From contig NZ_WWCL01000003.1 in the NCBI RefSeq assembly GCF_009857835.1, positions 496,001-560,000 of the forward strand: a stretch of DNA of 64,000 nt, read 5' to 3'. A program made the translations under genes and the position numbers. Positions 59,978 through 64,000 of this stretch are shown here, piece by piece. Numbering within the stretch: the first letter of the stretch is position 1; each line of letters opens with the position of its first letter. The stretch comes from Duganella fentianensis (lineage in GTDB: Bacteria > Pseudomonadota > Gammaproteobacteria > Burkholderiales > Burkholderiaceae_D). The notes below the pieces were generated by a model. The model was not told the DNA's origin, searched no databases, and saw nothing but the letters and a program-made list of their open reading frames with translations.

Positions 59978-62900
59978 ATGAAAGCCCTGCTCGATCTATT
60001 CAAGCAAGTACAGACGAACGAGACCTTTGACGCGATCAAAATCGGTCTCGCTTCGCCTGAAAAAATCCGTTCGTGGTCCTACGGCGAAGTTAAAAAGCCG
60101 GAAACCATCAACTACCGTACCTTCAAGCCTGAGCGCGACGGCCTGTTCTGCGCCAAAATCTTTGGCCCGATCAAGGATTACGAGTGCCTGTGCGGTAAAT
60201 ACAAGCGTCTGAAACACCGCGGTGTGATCTGCGAAAAATGCGGCGTTGAAGTCACGCTGGCCAAAGTGCGTCGTGAGCGCATGGGCCACATCGAACTGGC
60301 TTCGCCTACCGCCCACATCTGGTTCCTGAAGTCGCTGCCATCGCGCCTCGGTATGGTGCTGGACATGACCCTGCGCGATATCGAACGCGTACTGTACTTC
60401 GAAGCATATGTTGTGACCGATCCAGGCATGACCCCGCTGAAGAAGTGCCAGATCATGTCGGAAGACGATTACGCCGCCAAGTACGAAGAGTACGGCGACG
60501 ACTTCACCGCCTTCATGGGCGCGGAAGGTATCCGTGAACTGCTGCGCTCGATCGACATCCACCGCGATGCCGAAACCCTGCGCGTGGAACTGAAGGAATC
60601 GAAGTCCGAAGCCAAGATCAAGAAATACGCCAAGCGTCTGAAAGTGCTGGAAGCATTCCAGCGTTCGGGCATCAAGCCTGAGTGGATGATCATGGAAGTG
60701 CTGCCGGTGCTGCCACCGGAACTGCGCCCACTGGTACCACTGGATGGCGGCCGTTTCGCGACCTCGGATCTGAACGATCTGTATCGCCGCGTGATCAACC
60801 GTAACAACCGTCTGAAACGTCTGATGGAGCTGCGCGCTCCAGAGATCATCACGCGTAACGAAAAGCGTATGCTGCAAGAAGCAGTGGACTCGCTGCTGGA
60901 TAACGGCCGTCGTGGTAAAGCCATGACCGGCGCCAACAAGCGTCCGCTGAAATCGCTGGCTGAAATGATCAAAGGTAAGGGCGGCCGCTTCCGTCAGAAC
61001 TTGCTGGGTAAGCGCGTCGACTACTCGGGCCGTTCCGTGATCGTGGTGGGTCCACAGCTGAAACTGCACCAGTGCGGTCTGCCTAAGCTGATGGCGCTCG
61101 AGCTGTTCAAACCATTTATCTTCAACAAACTGGAACTGATGGGTCTGGCTACGACCATCAAGGCTGCCAAGAAACTGGTAGAGATTCAAGAGCCAGTGGT
61201 GTGGGATATTCTGGAAGACGTGATCCGCGAACATCCGATCATGCTGAACCGTGCACCTACGCTGCACCGTCTCGGTATTCAGGCCTTCGAGCCTGTGCTG
61301 ATCGAAGGTAAAGCGATCCAGCTGCACCCGCTGGTCTGCGCCGCATTCAATGCGGACTTCGACGGTGACCAGATGGCAGTTCACGTACCGCTGTCGATCG
61401 AAGCACAGATGGAAGCCCGCACCCTGATGCTGGCTTCGAACAACATTCTGTTCCCGTCGAACGGCGAACCATCGATCGTTCCTTCGCAGGATATCGTGCT
61501 GGGTCTGTACTACGCGACCCGCGAAGCGATCAATGCGAAAAACGAAGGTATGCTGTTCCCTGACGTGTCGGAAGTCATCCGTGCCTACGACAACAAGCAG
61601 GTCGAACTGACCACCCGTATTACCGTACGTATCGTGGAAAACCCGAAAGATCCGGCTACCGGCGAATTCGTGCGTACCGTGACCCGTTACGAAACCACGG
61701 TGGGTCGCGCCATCCTGTCGGAAATTCTGCCTAAGGGCCTGCCGTTCAGCGTACTGAACCGCGCTCTGAAGAAGAAAGAAATTTCGAAACTGATCAACAC
61801 GTCCTTCCGTAAGTGCGGCCTGCGCGCGACGGTGGTATTTGCTGATCAGCTGATGCAGTCGGGCTTCCGTCTGGCAACCCGCGCCGGTATTTCGATCTGC
61901 GTGGACGACATGCTGGTACCGCCACAAAAAGTCACCCTGATTTCGACCGCCGAGTCGGAAGTCAAACAGATCGAGCAGCAGTACGCTTCGGGTCTGGTGA
62001 CCGCTGGCGAACGTTACAACAAGGTAGTGGACATCTGGGGCAAGACCTCCGACGAAGTCGGCAAGGCCATGATGGACCAGCTGAAGGTAGAAGACGTCAT
62101 CAAGCGCGACGGCACCAAGTCGACGCAGGAATCGTTCAACGCGATTTACATGATGGCCGACTCGGGCGCCCGTGGTTCGGCAGCCCAGATCCGTCAGCTG
62201 GCCGGTATGCGTGGTCTGATGGCGAAACCGGACGGTTCGATTATCGAAACCCCGATTACCGCGAACTTCCGCGAAGGTCTGAACGTTCTGCAGTACTTCA
62301 TTTCGACCCACGGTGCACGTAAAGGTCTGGCCGATACGGCGCTGAAAACCGCGAACTCCGGTTACCTGACCCGTCGTCTGGTCGACGTGACCCAGGATCT
62401 GGTGGTGATCGAGGACGATTGCGGCACCTCCAACGGTACCGTGATGAAGGCACTGGTTGAAGGCGGTGAAGTCATCGAAGCGCTGCGCGACCGTATTCTG
62501 GGCCGCGTGGCTGGTACCGACGTGATCAACCCTGAAACCCAGGCTACCCTGTACGAAGCCGGCACGCTGCTGGACGAAGACATGGTGGAAGAGATCGAAC
62601 GTCTGGGCATCGACGAAGTCAAAGTCCGTACCCCGCTGACTTGCGACACCCGCTACGGCCTGTGCGCCAAGTGCTACGGTCGCGATCTGGGCCGCGGTCT
62701 GCTGGTCAACGCTGGCGAAGCCGTCGGTGTGGTGGCAGCGCAGTCGATCGGTGAACCTGGTACCCAGCTGACCATGCGTACCTTCCACATCGGTGGTGCG
62801 GCATCGCGTGCAGCAGTGGCCTCGTCGGTGGAAGCCAAGTCGAACGGTACTATCCGCTTCACTTCGACCATGCGTTACGTCACCAACGGCAAAGGCGCCC

Positions 62901-64000
62901 AGATCGTCATTTCGCGTTCGGGCGAAGTGCTGATCACGGACGACCATGGCCGTGAACGTGAACGTCACAAAGTACCATACGGCGCGACCCTGATCGTCAA
63001 AGACGGCATGGTCATCAAAGCCGGTACCGCGCTGGCAACCTGGGATCCGCTGACCCGTCCTATCATTACCGAATACGCCGGTACCGTGCGTTTCGAGAAT
63101 GTGGAAGAAGGCGTCACCGTAGCCCGTCAGGTGGACGAAGTAACCGGTCTGTCGACGCTGGTGGTAATCGATGCCAAACGTCGCGGTTCGCTGACCAAGA
63201 CCATGCGTCCGCAGGTAAAACTGCTGAACGACGATGGCCACGAAGTGAAGATCGCCGGTACCGAACACGCAGTATCGATCGGCTTCCAGGTGGGCGCGCT
63301 GATCATGGTGAAAGACGGTCAGCAAGTATCGGTGGGTGAAGTGCTGGCACGTATCCCGACCGAATCGCAGAAAACCCGAGACATTACCGGTGGTCTGCCA
63401 CGCGTAGCCGAACTGTTCGAAGCACGTTCGCCGAAAGATGCGGGCATGCTGGCGGAAGTGACCGGTACTGTGGCCTTCGGTAAAGAAACCAAAGGTAAGC
63501 AGCGTCTGGAAATCACCGACATGGACGGCAACAAGCACGAGTTCCTGATTACCAAGGACAAGCAAGTGCTGGTGCACGACGGCCAGGTGGTGAACAAGGG
63601 CGAGATGATCGTGGACGGCCCGGCTGATCCGCAAGACATCCTGCGTCTGCTGGGTATCGAAGCGCTGGCCCGCTACATCGTGGACGAAGTGCAGGACGTG
63701 TACCGTCTGCAGGGCGTGAAGATTAACGACAAGCACATCGAAGTGATCGTACGTCAGATGCTGCGTCGTGTTCAGATCGTTAATGCTGGCGACACCGACT
63801 ACATCGTCGGCGAGCAGGTTGAGCGTTCCGAACTGCTGGAAGAGAATGATCGCGTCACCAAAGATGGCAAGCTGCCAGCAACCTACGAAAACGTACTGCT
63901 GGGTATTACCAAAGCATCGCTGTCGACCGACTCCTTCATCTCGGCCGCATCGTTCCAGGAAACCACCCGCGTGCTGACCGAAGCTGCCATCATGGGCAAA
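59978..64000 (+). CDS. rpoC: RNA polymerase beta' subunit (3' end cut by window edge)
   Basis: The visible 1341 residues cover most of RpoC (about 1400 in this group). Starts [18 protein letters not shown]; an N-terminal zinc site ([19 protein letters not shown]), the Mg-binding catalytic loop NADFDGD (458-464), and the second zinc region (CGTSNG, then [13 protein letters not shown]) are seen. The frame is open to the last base. GGAG lies 8 nt before the ATG. Confidence 0.99.
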   Translation, partial: MKALLDLFKQVQTNETFDAIKIGLASPEKIRSWSYGEVKKPETINYRTFKPERDGLFCAKIFGPIKDYECLCGKYKRLKHRGVICEKCGVEVTLAKVRRERMGHIELASPTAHIWFLKSLPSRLGMVLDMTLRDIERVLYFEAYVVTDPGMTPLKKCQIMSEDDYAAKYEEYGDDFTAFMGAEGIRELLRSIDIHRDAETLRVELKESKSEAKIKKYAKRLKVLEAFQRSGIKPEWMIMEVLPVLPPELRPLVPLDGGRFATSDLNDLYRRVINRNNRLKRLMELRAPEIITRNEKRMLQEAVDSLLDNGRRGKAMTGANKRPLKSLAEMIKGKGGRFRQNLLGKRVDYSGRSVIVVGPQLKLHQCGLPKLMALELFKPFIFNKLELMGLATTIKAAKKLVEIQEPVVWDILEDVIREHPIMLNRAPTLHRLGIQAFEPVLIEGKAIQLHPLVCAAFNADFDGDQMAVHVPLSIEAQMEARTLMLASNNILFPSNGEPSIVPSQDIVLGLYYATREAINAKNEGMLFPDVSEVIRAYDNKQVELTTRITVRIVENPKDPATGEFVRTVTRYETTVGRAILSEILPKGLPFSVLNRALKKKEISKLINTSFRKCGLRATVVFADQLMQSGFRLATRAGISICVDDMLVPPQKVTLISTAESEVKQIEQQYASGLVTAGERYNKVVDIWGKTSDEVGKAMMDQLKVEDVIKRDGTKSTQESFNAIYMMADSGARGSAAQIRQLAGMRGLMAKPDGSIIETPITANFREGLNVLQYFISTHGARKGLADTALKTANSGYLTRRLVDVTQDLVVIEDDCGTSNGTVMKALVEGGEVIEALRDRILGRVAGTDVINPETQATLYEAGTLLDEDMVEEIERLGIDEVKVRTPLTCDTRYGLCAKCYGRDLGRGLLVNAGEAVGVVAAQSIGEPGTQLTMRTFHIGGAASRAAVASSVEAKSNGTIRFTSTMRYVTNGKGAQIVISRSGEVLITDDHGRERERHKVPYGATLIVKDGMVIKAGTALATWDPLTRPIITEYAGTVRFENVEEGVTVARQVDEVTGLSTLVVIDAKRRGSLTKTMRPQVKLLNDDGHEVKIAGTEHAVSIGFQVGALIMVKDGQQVSVGEVLARIPTESQKTRDITGGLPRVAELFEARSPKDAGMLAEVTGTVAFGKETKGKQRLEITDMDGNKHEFLITKDKQVLVHDGQVVNKGEMIVDGPADPQDILRLLGIEALARYIVDEVQDVYRLQGVKINDKHIEVIVRQMLRRVQIVNAGDTDYIVGEQVERSELLEENDRVTKDGKLPATYENVLLGITKASLSTDSFISAASFQETTRVLTEAAIMGK

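Overview
The window is a chromosomal segment of a high-GC betaproteobacterium, most likely Burkholderiales, family Oxalobacteraceae (Massilia/Duganella/Janthinobacterium-like). The evidence is the Burkholderiales gene order lpxL-lpxL-dapF / DUF484-xerC-cobW-dksA-hslVU, a SAH riboswitch in front of ahcY, a Burkholderia-type porin, a cysteine-poor DksA, and the tRNA-tuf-tRNA-secE-nusG-rplKAJL-rpoBC string. I see no insertion sequence, prophage, CRISPR array or rRNA. Most of the window is core genome with a few accessory genes.

Layout. (1) 1-3.8 kb: the end of a type II secretion operon (gspF, a short gspC-like gene), then a patatin/POTRA/beta-barrel protein of the type Vd autotransporter kind. 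(2) 3.8-12.6 kb, minus strand: XRE regulator, small basic protein, hslU-hslV, a STAS-domain protein, dksA, a His-rich COG0523 GTPase, xerC, DUF484 and a porin. (3) 13-17.2 kb: a Sel1-repeat protein (plus strand), then dapF and two lipid A acyltransferases (minus strand). (4) 17.2-22.1 kb: the activated-methyl cycle block metK, ahcY, a holin-like membrane protein and metF. ahcY has a SAH riboswitch, and metK has a 5' leader with mutually exclusive hairpins. A small two-TM orphan gene sits between metK and ahcY. (5) 22.1-27.5 kb: 5-formyl-THF cyclo-ligase, lytic transglycosylase, GST, cca, GNAT. (6) 27.5-33 kb: Lrp-type regulator divergent from hppD and a large indolepyruvate ferredoxin oxidoreductase, an aromatic amino acid catabolism module. 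(7) 33-39.4 kb: TonB-dependent receptor, S41 lipoprotein protease and secreted M14 metallopeptidase, probably for peptide capture and digestion. (8) 39.4-44.3 kb: small unknown protein, ttcA, folB, FolM-like reductase, MidA-type methyltransferase, J-domain protein. (9) 44.3-49.9 kb: CheW, a response regulator with HD-GYP, and a MASE1-CHASE-PAS-GGDEF-EAL protein, all signalling genes. (10) 50-64 kb: tRNA-Tyr, -Gly, -Thr, tuf, tRNA-Trp, secE, nusG, rplK, rplA, rplJ, rplL, rpoB and rpoC (cut by the window edge).

The strongest candidate for something undescribed is the metK leader (about 17281-17398). One 7-nt segment can pair perfectly either with an upstream partner or with the seven bases immediately before the metK start codon. 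This fits a translational on/off switch of a family I do not recognise. Next in interest are the SLATT-like orphan (18694-19236), the terminator-like hairpin between rplJ and rplL, and a leaderless-looking start signature seen twice.
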